Source of the DNA: Phycicoccus sp. M110.8
GTDB taxonomy: Bacteria; Actinomycetota; Actinomycetes; Actinomycetales; Dermatophilaceae
Assembly (NCBI RefSeq): GCF_032464895.1
Contig: NZ_JAWDIC010000001.1
Location: 1,984,001-2,048,000, forward strand
Reading direction: 5' to 3'
DNA length: 64,000 bases
Shown here: positions 53,515-62,145 of the stretch, in pieces
How positions within the stretch are numbered: the first letter of the stretch is position 1
Layout of the letters: every line of letters begins with the position of its first letter
Made by a program: the position numbers and the translations under genes
Notes under the pieces: model-generated
The model's database searches: none
Told to the model about the DNA's origin: nothing
The model's input: only the letters and a program-made list of their open reading frames with translations

Positions 53515-53811
53515 TCAGTCAAGCACGAGGACCCGTGCGTGGAGGGTAGGTCGCTGCTGGAGAGCCGCGCGCAGGGCGCGGTGCAGGCCGTCCTCGAGGT
53601 ACAGGTCGCCCTTCCACTCCACGACGTGGGCGAACAGGTCGCCGTAGAAGGTCGAGTCCTCGGCGAGCAGCTGTCCGAGGTCGAGGGTCCGCTTCGTGGT
53701 GACGAGCTCCTCGAGCCGCACCATGCGCGGGGGCACGTCGGCCCAGTCCCTCGGGGTCTGCTTGCCGTGGTCCGGGTACGGACGTCCTTCGCCCACCTTC
53801 TTGAAGATCAC
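53515..53811 (-). CDS. Conserved actinobacterial protein paired with LytR_C (labelled VapB-like)
   Basis: A 98-residue soluble protein with the strongly conserved pattern VGEGRPYPDHG, RLEELVTTKRTLDLGQLLAEDSTFYGDLFAHVVEWKGDLYLEDGLHRALRAALQQR. Databases often name it VapB antitoxin, but no toxin gene is next to it; its constant neighbour is LytR_C. The last part has a ParB/sulfiredoxin-like feel (DGLHRALRA), which is inference only. It is divergent from the HerA-like ATPase gene. Confidence 0.8.
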   Translation of the reverse strand: MIFKKVGEGRPYPDHGKQTPRDWADVPPRMVRLEELVTTKRTLDLGQLLAEDSTFYGDLFAHVVEWKGDLYLEDGLHRALRAALQQRPTLHARVLVLD

Positions 53812-53878
53812 CGAGACACCCTATGCGTGCCGTCCCGCGCGCGCCTTCGATGACCGCGCCGGGTATGCCGTCCCGCAC

Positions 53879-53884
53879 TAGAGT
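53879..53884 (+). promoter_or_regulatory. -10 box of the HerA-like gene
   Basis: TAGAGT lies seven bases before the GTG at 53892; no ribosome site is present, which suggests a leaderless transcript. A GTATGCCG copy (53863-53870) lies in the -35 region. Confidence 0.55.
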
Positions 53885-53891
53885 GCCGAGC

Positions 53892-55475
53892 GTGACCGAC
53901 ACTGCGGCGGGGAAGTCCGAGTCGTCCACCCAGCTCGACGAGATCCGGGCCGGGTACGCCTTCGAGGGAGGGGCGCTGCTGTTCGGGGCGGCCGTCGTCG
54001 ACGGCACCGCCCACCCGGACGCACCGGTGAAGATCCCCCTCTCGACGCTCAACCGGCACGGCCTCGTGGCGGGCGCGACCGGCACGGGCAAGACGAAGAC
54101 GCTGCAGCTCATGGCCGAGCAGCTCTCGGGCCAGGGCGTCCCGGTGTTCCTCGCGGACATCAAGGGCGACCTCTCCGGCATGGCGACCGCCGGCACCAGC
54201 AACGACCGCATCACGAGCCGGGCAGCCGACGTCGGGCAGCAGTGGGTCGGCACGGCATACCCCACCGAGTTCCTCTCCCTGGGAGGGATCGGCAAGGGCA
54301 TCCCGATCCGCGCCACGATCACGTCGTTCGGTCCGACGCTGCTCTCGAAGGTGTTGGGGCTCAACGACACCCAGGAGTCCAGCCTGGGCCTGGTCTTCCA
54401 CTACGCCGACAAGAACGGGCTCGCGCTGCTCGACGTCAAGGACCTGCGCGAGGTCGTCTCGTTCCTCACCTCCGACGAGGGCAAGGCCGACCTCAAGGAG
54501 CTCGGCGGACTGTCGTCGGCCACCGCGGGCGTCATCCTGCGCGAGCTCGTCGCGTTCTCGGACCAGGGCGCCGACGCCTTCTTCGGCGAGCCCGAGTTCG
54601 ACACCAGGGACCTGCTGCGCACCGCGGCCGACGGCAAGGGCCTGGTCACCTGCCTGGAGCTGCCGGCCGTGCAGGACCGGCCCGCCCTGTTCTCGACGTT
54701 CCTCATGTGGCTGCTGGCCGACCTGTTCCACGACCTGCCCGAGATCGGTGACGCCGACAAGCCGAAGCTCGTCTTCTTCTTCGACGAGGCGCACCTGCTC
54801 TTCCAGGACGCGAGCAAGGCCTTCCTCACAGCGATCGAGCAGACGGTGCGGCTCATCCGGTCCAAGGGGGTGGGCGTCTTCTTCGTGACCCAGAGCCCCA
54901 AGGACGTGCCGAGCGGGGTGCTGGCGCAGCTCGGCAACCGCGTCCAGCACGCCCTGCGCGCCTACACGCCCGAGGACGCCAAGGCACTCAAGGCGGCCGT
55001 GTCGACCTACCCGCACAGCGCCTACGACCTCGAGGAGCTGCTCACCTCGCTCGGCACTGGCGAGGCCGTCGTGACGGTGCTGTCGGAGCGGGGTGCCCCC
55101 ACGCCGGTCGCGTGGACGCGCATGATCGCGCCGCAGTCGCTGATGGCGCCCTCGGACGACGCGACGGTCGACGCCCTCGTCGCCGCGTCGCCCCTCGCGG
55201 CCAAGTACGCCACGGCGGTCGACCGCGAGTCGGCGTACGAGAAGCTCCGCGCGCGGCTGGAGCAGGCGCCCGCCGCCCCCGCTGCTCCCGCGCCCCAGTC
55301 GGCGCCGGCGCCGGCGCCCGCGCCGCGCGCCCCGAAGCCGGCGAAGGAGGAGCCGGGGATGGTCGAGCAGGTGGTCAGGTCCCAGGCGTTCCGGTCGATG
55401 ATGCGCTCGGCCGGCACGGTGATCGGCCGCGAGATCACCCGGTCCCTTTTCGGGACCGCACGCCGCTCGCGCTGA
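53892..55475 (+). CDS. HerA-like ATPase (DUF853)
   Basis: A 527-residue P-loop ATPase of the FtsK/HerA superfamily. Walker A is GATGTGKT (61-68), Walker B is KLVFFFDEAHLLF (about 290-302), and the GVFFVTQSPKDVP sensor region follows. The C-terminal part is Ala/Pro-rich (about 465-490), then a basic helix (QAFRSMMRSAGTVIGREITRSLFG). Such proteins are widespread, and a role in DNA translocation or repair is assumed. Frame and promoter support the GTG at 53892; the open frame upstream would overlap the divergent gene. Confidence 0.88.
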   Translation: MTDTAAGKSESSTQLDEIRAGYAFEGGALLFGAAVVDGTAHPDAPVKIPLSTLNRHGLVAGATGTGKTKTLQLMAEQLSGQGVPVFLADIKGDLSGMATAGTSNDRITSRAADVGQQWVGTAYPTEFLSLGGIGKGIPIRATITSFGPTLLSKVLGLNDTQESSLGLVFHYADKNGLALLDVKDLREVVSFLTSDEGKADLKELGGLSSATAGVILRELVAFSDQGADAFFGEPEFDTRDLLRTAADGKGLVTCLELPAVQDRPALFSTFLMWLLADLFHDLPEIGDADKPKLVFFFDEAHLLFQDASKAFLTAIEQTVRLIRSKGVGVFFVTQSPKDVPSGVLAQLGNRVQHALRAYTPEDAKALKAAVSTYPHSAYDLEELLTSLGTGEAVVTVLSERGAPTPVAWTRMIAPQSLMAPSDDATVDALVAASPLAAKYATAVDRESAYEKLRARLEQAPAAPAAPAPQSAPAPAPAPRAPKPAKEEPGMVEQVVRSQAFRSMMRSAGTVIGREITRSLFGTARRSR

Positions 55476-55503
55476 GGCGCACGCGCCCGAGCGCCGGGCG
55501 TCG

Positions 55504-55618
55504 AGGCGTCGGAACGCCCGCGGCACAGGGGTCGGTACCGCCGGCGGCTCAGGCGTCGGAACGCCGAGCGCCAGCCGTCGGAACGCCGGCGGGTCAGGCG
55601 TCGGAGCGGCGGGCGATC
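55504..55618. repeat. Five imperfect 22-24-bp tandem repeats derived from a gene 3' end
   Basis: Units start at 55504, 55527, 55551, 55573 and 55596 with the common core AGGCGTCGGAACGCC. The last unit is the true end of the PfkB gene (stop codon at 55594-55596); the others lie downstream of it, in the gap to the convergent HerA-like gene. Confidence 0.85.
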
Positions 55619-56706
55619 GTCGCCACGGCCCGGTGCACGGCCCCGGCGGGCGTCGCCGGCACGAGGTCCTCGAGGAACCCGAAACGCCGGCGGACCGAGA
55701 GGGCCTCGGCTGTCGTCCCGTGGTCGCGCACCCGGTGCCACCAGTCGGCGATGTCGCCCCAGCCCGGGGCCGCGAGCGACCCGCCGAACTCCTGCACCGC
55801 CAGGGCCGAGCAGAGGCTGGCGAAGTTGAGCCGCTGCCCGAGCGGCCAGCCGGCCAGGGTGCCCAGCGTGACGGCGGCGTCGAACACGTCGCCCGCACCC
55901 GTCGGGTCGATCGCGTTGACGCGAAGCCCCGGCACCGCGGCCTCCTCGCCGGTGAGCGCGTCGATGGCCAGGGCGCCGTCCTTGCCGTTGGTCACCACGG
56001 CCAGCGGCACCCGGTCGGCCAGGCAGTACAGGGCGTCCTGGGCCGTCTCGGTGCGCGTGTAGGCCATCGCCTCGACCGCGTTGGGCAGGAAGGCGTGGCA
56101 GCTCTGGAGCTGGTCGAGGACCGAGGGGTCCCAGCGTCCGGTGGAGTCCCACCCCACGTCGGCGAAGAGGAGTGCGCCGTCCGTGCGGGCCTTGTCGGCC
56201 CACTCCCGGTCGGGGTGGCCGGCGCCGAGCGGCTCGTCGGCGCGCAGGTCCAGCAGCACCGCACGCGACCGCGGCGGCTGACCCATCATGGCGGTGGCCG
56301 GCTCGGGTGCCTGGTGGCCGTGCGTGACCATCCGGCGCTCGCCGTGCACCGCGATGGACACGGTGACCGGGGAGTGCCAGCCCGCGTACCGGCGCGAGCG
56401 CGAGAGGTCGACGCCCTCCTGCTCCTCCAGCGTCCGCCAGCAGAACTCGCCGTAGTCGTCGTCGCCGAAGGCCGCGCCCAGCGCTGTCTGGAGGCCGAGG
56501 CGGGAGGCCGCGACGGCGAGGTTGGCGATGCCGCCGGGGGAGGAGCCCATGCCCTCGGCCCACACCTCGGTGCCGTTCTTGGGCATCGCGGACAACCCGG
56601 TGAAGATGATGTCGAGGAAGACCATCCCCTGGAGGAAGACGTCCACCTCCGGGTCCCCGTCGCCGCGCAAGTGTGCGAGCGGGTCGAAGACACGGTCCGC
56701 GGGCAC
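55594..56706 (-). CDS. PfkB-family carbohydrate kinase
   Basis: A 370-residue ribokinase-fold enzyme that phosphorylates a sugar or nucleoside. The substrate-side GG motif is SSPGGIANLAVAASRLG (55-71) and the C-terminal signature DPTGAGDVFDAA (267-278) holds catalytic D273. The GTG at 56706 has a GAGGAGG site. It is divergent from a GH4 glycosidase gene, so the two probably work on one glycoside. The sugar is unknown. The 3' end has been copied several times downstream. Confidence 0.88.
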   Translation of the reverse strand: MPADRVFDPLAHLRGDGDPEVDVFLQGMVFLDIIFTGLSAMPKNGTEVWAEGMGSSPGGIANLAVAASRLGLQTALGAAFGDDDYGEFCWRTLEEQEGVDLSRSRRYAGWHSPVTVSIAVHGERRMVTHGHQAPEPATAMMGQPPRSRAVLLDLRADEPLGAGHPDREWADKARTDGALLFADVGWDSTGRWDPSVLDQLQSCHAFLPNAVEAMAYTRTETAQDALYCLADRVPLAVVTNGKDGALAIDALTGEEAAVPGLRVNAIDPTGAGDVFDAAVTLGTLAGWPLGQRLNFASLCSALAVQEFGGSLAAPGWGDIADWWHRVRDHGTTAEALSVRRRFGFLEDLVPATPAGAVHRAVATIARRSDA

Positions 56707-56829
56707 GGTTGCTCCCTCCTCGGCCGCGACCCTGCCCGCCGTCCCGGGCTGGTGCCGTCGCGGTCGTCCCGCCATCGTGTCGCGGCGGCTGCGGGCCGTG
56801 CAACCGACATTCGGCCGAGCCCTGCTGGG

Positions 56830-56835
56830 TAGCCT
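56830..56835 (+). promoter_or_regulatory. -10 box of the GH4 gene
   Basis: TAGCCT lies six bases before the GTG at 56842, with no ribosome site, another case of a probable leaderless mRNA. Confidence 0.6.
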
Positions 56836-56841
56836 GCTGCC

Positions 56842-58179
56842 GTGCGGCTCACCATCCTCGGCGGCGGCGGGTTCCGCGTGCCCCTGGTGCACGGCGCCCT
56901 GCTGGCCGACCCCGAGCACCGTGTGGACGAGCTGCGCCTGCACGACCCGGACGCCGGGCGCCTCGCCGCCGTCGTCGCGGTGCTGCAGCAGCAGGCGGCC
57001 GGTGCGACGCGGCCGCCGCGCCTGGTCGTCGCGCCGACGCTCGACGACGCCCTGGGTGGCACCGACGTCGTCTTCTCGGCGATGCGCGTCGGTGGCGTGC
57101 GCGGACGCACGGTGGACGAGCGGGCAGCCCTGGACCTCGGGCTGCTCGGCCAGGAGACGACGGGTGCCGGCGGCGTGGCATACGCCCTGCGCAGCGTCCC
57201 GGTGTCGCTGGAGGTGGCGCGCCGCGTGGCCGCGGTCGCCCCGCAGGCCTGGGTCATCAACTTCACCAACCCCGCCGGGGTGGTCACCGAGGCCATGCAG
57301 ACCGTGCTGGGGGACCGGGTCGTCGGCATCTGCGACTCGCCGGTCGCGCTGGCGCGCAGGGCGATGCGCGTGCTGGGGCTCGAGCCCGCGGAGACGACCG
57401 TCCACTACGTCGGGCTCAACCACCTGGGCTGGCTGCGAGGGCTGCACTCGGGCGGCACCGACCACCTGCCACGGCTGCTCGCCGACGAGCGGCTCCTGGC
57501 CCGCACCGAGGAGGGGCGGCTGTTCGGGGCGCCGTGGCTGCAGGCCCTGGGTGCCATCCCGAACGAGTACCTCTTCTACTACTACTTCACCCGGGAGGCG
57601 ACCGCGTCCGTCCGCGCGGCGGGGCGGACCCGGGGGGAGTTCCTGCGGGAGCAGCAGGAGGCGTTCTACGCCGAGGTGGCCCGCTCGCCCGACACCGCCC
57701 TGGAGACCTGGCGGCGCGTGCGTGCCGAGCGCGACGCGACCTACCTGCAGGAGGCGCGCGCCGAGGGCGAGGCGCGCGACGAGCTCGACCTCGACGGCGG
57801 CGGGTACGAAGGGGTCGCGCTGGCGCTCATGGGAGCCCTGGGTGGTGGCGCGCCGGCCGAGCTGGTCCTCGACGTGCGCTCGGCCGGTGCGGTGCCCGGT
57901 ATGCCGCACGACGCCGTCGTCGAGGTGCCGTGCACCGTCGATGCCGGTGGCCCCCGTCCCCACCCGGTCGCCGAGCCGGAGGGGCACATGCTGGGGCTGA
58001 TGCAGTCGGTGAAGGCGGTCGACCGCCTGGTTCTCGAGGCCGTCCTCGCGCGCTCGGAGGCGGCGGCGCTCAAGGCCTTCGCGCTGCACCCGCTGGTCGA
58101 CTCGGTGACCTCGGCGCGGGCCCTGCTCGACGCGCACCTGGCGCAGGCGCCGGAGATCGCAGCCCTGTTCCGCCGCTGA
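56842..58179 (+). CDS. GH4-family 6-phospho-glycosidase
   Basis: A 445-residue NAD- and Mn-dependent glycosidase. The dinucleotide site is GGGGFRVP (7-14), NFTNPAG (140-146) is a family mark, and metal ligands are C164 (GICDSP) and H194 (GLNHLGW). Family members with this pattern act mainly on 6-phospho-beta-glucosides by a redox-elimination mechanism. No PTS gene is nearby, so the phosphorylated substrate may come from the divergent PfkB kinase or from an unlinked PTS. Confidence 0.88.
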   Translation: MRLTILGGGGFRVPLVHGALLADPEHRVDELRLHDPDAGRLAAVVAVLQQQAAGATRPPRLVVAPTLDDALGGTDVVFSAMRVGGVRGRTVDERAALDLGLLGQETTGAGGVAYALRSVPVSLEVARRVAAVAPQAWVINFTNPAGVVTEAMQTVLGDRVVGICDSPVALARRAMRVLGLEPAETTVHYVGLNHLGWLRGLHSGGTDHLPRLLADERLLARTEEGRLFGAPWLQALGAIPNEYLFYYYFTREATASVRAAGRTRGEFLREQQEAFYAEVARSPDTALETWRRVRAERDATYLQEARAEGEARDELDLDGGGYEGVALALMGALGGGAPAELVLDVRSAGAVPGMPHDAVVEVPCTVDAGGPRPHPVAEPEGHMLGLMQSVKAVDRLVLEAVLARSEAAALKAFALHPLVDSVTSARALLDAHLAQAPEIAALFRR

Positions 58180-58194
58180 CGGGAGGTGTTCGGC

Positions 58195-59118
58195 CTAACC
58201 CAGCCAGGCGGCCACGAGCAGGATCACCGGCACCGCGCCCACCGTCGTGACGAGGATGGTGTCGCGCGCCAGCACGGTGGCCCGCTGGTACCGCGTGGCG
58301 TGGACGAAGATGTTCTGCGCCGTCGGCAGGGCGGAGGTGACGACGATCGCCAGCAGCGCGTGCCCCGACACCCCCAGCAGCACGTCGGCGACGAACCACG
58401 CGACGAGCGGCTGCACCAGCATCTTCAGCGTCGAGGTCGTCACCAGCTCGGCCACCGATCCCGTGCGACCCAGCCCCGGACCGAGCCGCAGGGCGATGCC
58501 GTACGCCACGAGCATGCTCGGCACCGCCATCGCCCCGAGCAGCGCGAGCGGGTCGGACACGGCGGCCGGCAGCGTCCACCCCGTGACCGACAGCAGCAGC
58601 CCGACCAGGGAGCCGACGGTGAGCGGGTTGCGCAGGGGCCGCAGGGCCAGCTGCCACCAGCGCAGCTCGCGGCCGCGGGCGTCGGCGTCGAGGAAGCCGA
58701 GCGCGAGCGGCTGCAGCACCAGCAGCTGCAGCAGCAGGGTGGGCGCCACGAACGCGGCGTCACCGAGGACGTAGCTCGCGACCGGGATGCCCAGGTTCCC
58801 GGCATTGACGTATGCCGAGGACAGCGCGCCGATCGTGGTGTCCCCCAACGGCCGCCGCCACACCAGCCGCGCCGGCACCACGTAGAGCGCCACGGCCACG
58901 GCGATGCCGGCGAGCGAGGCAAGCAGGTTCGCCGACAGCACCTGGTGCACGTCGGCCCGGCCGAGGGTGCCGACCATGAGGGCGGGGCTGGCGACGAAGA
59001 AGGCGAGGCGCGACAGCACCTGCTGGGCGCCGGCGTCGACGATGCGCAGGTGGGCGAGCAGGGCACCGACGGCGATGACGACGGCGATGGTCGCGAACCC
59101 GGTGAGTACCCCCTGCAC
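58195..59118 (-). CDS. AEC-family transporter
   Basis: A 307-residue member of the auxin efflux carrier family with ten membrane helices in two five-helix repeats. Typical features are VNAGNLGIPVASYVLGD (about 104-120) and SALPTAQNIFVHATRY (about 265-280), each with an unwound N-x-G-type or P-T-A crossing. Bacterial members export or import organic acids such as malate or malonate. The GTG start is preceded by TAGCCT at seven bases. It follows the propionyl-CoA synthetase gene by ten bases and may handle a related acid. Confidence 0.87.
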   Translation of the reverse strand: MQGVLTGFATIAVVIAVGALLAHLRIVDAGAQQVLSRLAFFVASPALMVGTLGRADVHQVLSANLLASLAGIAVAVALYVVPARLVWRRPLGDTTIGALSSAYVNAGNLGIPVASYVLGDAAFVAPTLLLQLLVLQPLALGFLDADARGRELRWWQLALRPLRNPLTVGSLVGLLLSVTGWTLPAAVSDPLALLGAMAVPSMLVAYGIALRLGPGLGRTGSVAELVTTSTLKMLVQPLVAWFVADVLLGVSGHALLAIVVTSALPTAQNIFVHATRYQRATVLARDTILVTTVGAVPVILLVAAWLG

Positions 59119-59125
59119 GTCCGAC

Positions 59126-59131
59126 AGGCTA
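59126..59131 (-). promoter_or_regulatory. -10 box that contains the upstream gene's stop codon
   Basis: TAGCCT (59131-59126) lies seven bases before the AEC gene GTG, and its TAG is the stop codon of the propionyl-CoA synthetase gene. The AEC gene may thus have its own promoter at the end of that gene. Confidence 0.5.
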
Positions 59132-61033
59132 GGGCGGCGGCGCGAGGACGGGTGCGAGGGTCTCGAGGACCGAGGCGTCCTCGATCGTCCCCGGCACCTT
59201 CGCCGGCAGCCCGTCGGCCATCTCGCGCATCGTCTTGCGCAGGATCTTGCCGGAGCGCGTCTTGGGCAGGGCCGCGACGACGTCGACACGTTGCAGGGAC
59301 GCGATCGCGCCGACCTCGTCGCGGACCCGCTGCCGCAGCTCGGCCGCGACCGCGTCGGCCGAGCCCCGGTCGACACCCGCCTTGAGCACCACGAGCGCTC
59401 GCGGCACCTGCCCCTTGAGCTCGTCGTGCACGCCGATGACGGCGCACTCGGCGACGGCCGGGTGGCCGGCCAGGGCCGCCTCGATCGACCCGGTCGACAG
59501 CCGGTGGCCGGCGACGTTGAGCACGTCGTCGGTGCGGCCCATGACGAAGAGGTATCCGTCCTCGTCGAGGAAGCCGCCGTCACCGGTGAGGTAGTAGCCG
59601 TCGAACGCCGACAGGTAGCCGGCGACATAGCGGTCGTCGTCGCCCCACAGGGTGGGCAGCGTGCCCGGCGGCAGCGGCAGCCGGATGCAGATCGCGCCCT
59701 CCTCGCCCGCAGGCATGGGGCGACCCGCCTCGCCGAGGACCTCCACGGCATACCCCGGCACGGGCACGGTGGGGGAGCCGGGCTTGATCGGCATCGGTTC
59801 CAGGCCACGCAGGTTCGCCGCGATCGGCCAGCCGGTCTCGGTCTGCCACCAGTTGTCGACGACCGGAACACCGAGCCGCAGGGTCGCCCACTCCCACGTG
59901 TCGGGGTCGAGGCGCTCACCGGCGAGGAACACCGTCTCCAGCGTGGACAGGTCGTACCCGGCCATGAGCGCGCCCTCGGGGTCGTCCCGCTTGATGGCGC
60001 GGTAGGCGGTCGGCGCGGTGAACATGGCCTTGACGCCGTAGTCGGAGACGACCCGCCAGAACGCGCCCGCGTCGGGCGTGCCGACCGGCTTGCCCTCGTA
60101 GAGGACGGACGTCGCCCCGGTGAGCAGCGGCGCGTAGACGATGTAGGAGTGGCCGACGACCCACCCGACGTCGCTCGCGGTGAACCACGTGTCGCCCGGG
60201 TCGATGCCGAAGACGTTGGTCATCGACCACCGCAGCGCGACCGCGTGGCCGCCGTTGTCGCGCACGATGCCCTTGGGCCGGCCGGTGGTCCCCGACGTGT
60301 AGAGGATGTAGAGCGGGTCGGTGGCCTCGACGTCGACGCAGTCCGCCGGCTCGGCGTCGGAGACGAGCTCGGCCCAGTCCAGCTCCTCCCAGTCGGTGTC
60401 GCGCTCGCCGACGGCCGCCCGGGCCTGCTCGCGCTGGAGGACGACGACGGCCTGGGGCTTGTGGCTGCTGCGGTCGAGCGCGGCGTCGAGCAGCGGCTTG
60501 TACTCCACGACGCGGCTCGGCTCGATGCCGCAGCTGGCGGCGAGGACGACCACCGGCCGGGCGTCCTCGATCCGCGCGGCGAGCTCGGCCGGCGCGAACC
60601 CGCCGAACACCACCGAGTGCACCGCGCCGATGCGGGCGCACGCGAGCATGGCGACCACGGCCTCCGGCACCATCGGCATGTAGACGACGACCCGGTCGCC
60701 CTTCCCGACGCCGAGGCTCGCGAGCGCCCCGGCGAAGGTCGCCACCTCCTCGAGCAGGCCGGCATACGTGAGGGTGCGCCTCGTGCCGGTGACCGGGCTG
60801 TCGTAGTGGATCGCCGGCTGGTCGCCGCGCCCGTCGCGCACGTGCCGGTCGAGGGCGTTGAAGCAGGTGTTGAGCCGGCCACCGGCGAACCAGCGGTGGA
60901 ACGGCGGACGGTCGGAGTCGAGCACCCGCGCCGGCGGCGTCGACCACTCGACCGCCCGAGCCGCCTCGCCCCAGAAGCCGTCGGGGTCCTGCAGGCTGCG
61001 CTGGTATGCCGCGGAGTAGGCGCCGGTGCTCAT
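59129..61033 (-). CDS. prpE: Propionyl/acetyl-CoA synthetase (PrpE-like)
   Basis: A 634-residue AMP-forming short-chain acyl-CoA synthetase. Motifs: YTSGTTGRPKGI (245-256), DVGWVVGHSYIVYAPLLTGATSVLYEGKP, WWQTETGWP, GYYLTGDGGFLDEDGYLFVMGRTDDVLNVAGHRLSTGSIE and catalytic lysine in KTRSGKILRK near 598. The first residues (AAYQRSLQDPDGFW) and YDSPVTG favour PrpE over Acs. It makes propionyl-CoA (or acetyl-CoA) from the acid. No methylcitrate genes are adjacent. Confidence 0.88.
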   Translation of the reverse strand: MSTGAYSAAYQRSLQDPDGFWGEAARAVEWSTPPARVLDSDRPPFHRWFAGGRLNTCFNALDRHVRDGRGDQPAIHYDSPVTGTRRTLTYAGLLEEVATFAGALASLGVGKGDRVVVYMPMVPEAVVAMLACARIGAVHSVVFGGFAPAELAARIEDARPVVVLAASCGIEPSRVVEYKPLLDAALDRSSHKPQAVVVLQREQARAAVGERDTDWEELDWAELVSDAEPADCVDVEATDPLYILYTSGTTGRPKGIVRDNGGHAVALRWSMTNVFGIDPGDTWFTASDVGWVVGHSYIVYAPLLTGATSVLYEGKPVGTPDAGAFWRVVSDYGVKAMFTAPTAYRAIKRDDPEGALMAGYDLSTLETVFLAGERLDPDTWEWATLRLGVPVVDNWWQTETGWPIAANLRGLEPMPIKPGSPTVPVPGYAVEVLGEAGRPMPAGEEGAICIRLPLPPGTLPTLWGDDDRYVAGYLSAFDGYYLTGDGGFLDEDGYLFVMGRTDDVLNVAGHRLSTGSIEAALAGHPAVAECAVIGVHDELKGQVPRALVVLKAGVDRGSADAVAAELRQRVRDEVGAIASLQRVDVVAALPKTRSGKILRKTMREMADGLPAKVPGTIEDASVLETLAPVLAPPP

Positions 61034-61139
61034 GGGCCCATGGTGGGTCGCGCGGCACGGCGGCGCCAGAGGTGGGCGGCTGCGGTCCGCCGAAGCACCG
61101 CCGGTCCGCGCCGAGCGGTCGGGTGGTGGGGTGGGCGGA

Positions 61140-61508
61140 TCAGCCCACGGGCGGCGCCCAGCCGGGCCGCGGGACGAGGCAGAACGGGTGACCGGCCGGG
61201 TCGGCGTAGACGTGCTCGCCCCCGAGCGGGGTCGCGCCCAGCTCGACCGCCAGCCGCCCGGTCACGTCGGGGTCGTCGGCCATGACGTCGACGTGCAGCT
61301 GCTGCGGGCGGGCCGGGTCGCCCCACACGGGCGGCTGGTGGTCCGGCGCGAGCTGGAAGGCCATGCCGGAGTGCCGGTCGTCGACGGCCACCACGACCCA
61401 GTCGTCACTGGTGTAGGTGATCGGCAGGCCCAGCAGCCCGGACCAGAACCGCGCCAGGCCGTGCGGGTCCCGGCTGTCCAGGACCACGTGGTGCAGGCGA
61501 CCGGCCAT
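61140..61508 (-). CDS. VOC-superfamily protein
   Basis: A 122-residue glyoxalase-fold protein: GRLHHVVLDSRDPHGLARFWSGLLGLPI at the start, QLHVDVMADDPDV in the middle, YADPAGHPFCLVPRP at the end. These match the small actinobacterial VOC proteins of unknown substrate, like the one at 37971-38375. The start is the ATG at 61508, 11 bases after the stop of the upstream membrane protein gene, so they are probably cotranscribed. The stop codon lies in the loop of a short GTGGGC/GCCCAC stem. Confidence 0.82.
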   Translation of the reverse strand: MAGRLHHVVLDSRDPHGLARFWSGLLGLPITYTSDDWVVVAVDDRHSGMAFQLAPDHQPPVWGDPARPQQLHVDVMADDPDVTGRLAVELGATPLGGEHVYADPAGHPFCLVPRPGWAPPVG

Positions 61509-61519
61509 GGCGTCGGCGC

Positions 61520-62074
61520 TCAGCCCTGGGGGGTGGTCTGGTAGCGGATCCAGGCGGAGGAGTCGGGGTGCCACAGGCGCACCACCGCCCACACGCCGAC
61601 GAGCAGCAGCACGACGGCGAGCACCTGGTGGAAGAGCCCGGCGGTGGGGAGCAGGCCTCCGAAGAAGATGCCCACGGCGAGGGCCAGCAGCACGCAGGCG
61701 CCGATGCGCCCCCACTTGGACCCGCGCGCGGTCACCCGGGACATCCAGAACCACAGCGCGGCGGCGAGCAGGCCGACCACGGTCGACACCGTGAGGGCCA
61801 CGGTCACGAGCCGGTCGAGCTCCTCGGGCGTGGCACCCCTGCCCTGCGTCGAGGCGGCCTGCGCGAACGCGTCGTGCAGCGATCCCCGGGTGAGCCAGGC
61901 GCGGGCGACCTCCACGAGGCTCAGGACCGCTCCGACCTGCATCGCGCGGACGGCCTCCACGACCGAGGCCGGTGGGACGAGGGGCGTTCCCGGTCGCCAG
62001 ACCGCCCGCTCCGGGCGCCCGGTGCCGGGCCGGTCGGGGCTGAGCACCCCACGCCACGAGATCTGTCGAGCCAT
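61520..62074 (-). CDS. Four-helix membrane protein of unknown function
   Basis: A 184-residue protein: a 35-residue basic/Pro-rich cytoplasmic N-terminus, then helices at about 40-62, 88-112, 120-143 and 145-168, and a short tail with WHPDSSAWIRYQTTPQG. The extramembrane loop between the first two helices (ARAWLTRGSLHDAFAQAAS...) is the most polar part. I recall similar actinobacterial proteins only as hypothetical. A GAAGGGA site lies somewhat far from the ATG. Confidence 0.7.
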   Translation of the reverse strand: MARQISWRGVLSPDRPGTGRPERAVWRPGTPLVPPASVVEAVRAMQVGAVLSLVEVARAWLTRGSLHDAFAQAASTQGRGATPEELDRLVTVALTVSTVVGLLAAALWFWMSRVTARGSKWGRIGACVLLALAVGIFFGGLLPTAGLFHQVLAVVLLLVGVWAVVRLWHPDSSAWIRYQTTPQG

Positions 62075-62145
62075 TCGCTGCCGGTCCCTTCGCCGTACCT
62101 GACGGCATCCTCCCTGCCGTTCGCCGACCAGCCAAGCCCGACCCC

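Noticed and set aside
53515-53811. Type II toxin-antitoxin module
   Set aside because: No toxin-like gene is next to the VapB-labelled protein; the neighbours are LytR_C and a HerA-like ATPase.
61021-61139. Possible small gene between the propionyl-CoA synthetase gene and the VOC gene
   Set aside because: Frames in this 106-base gap show no ribosome site or plausible protein; I see nothing in it.
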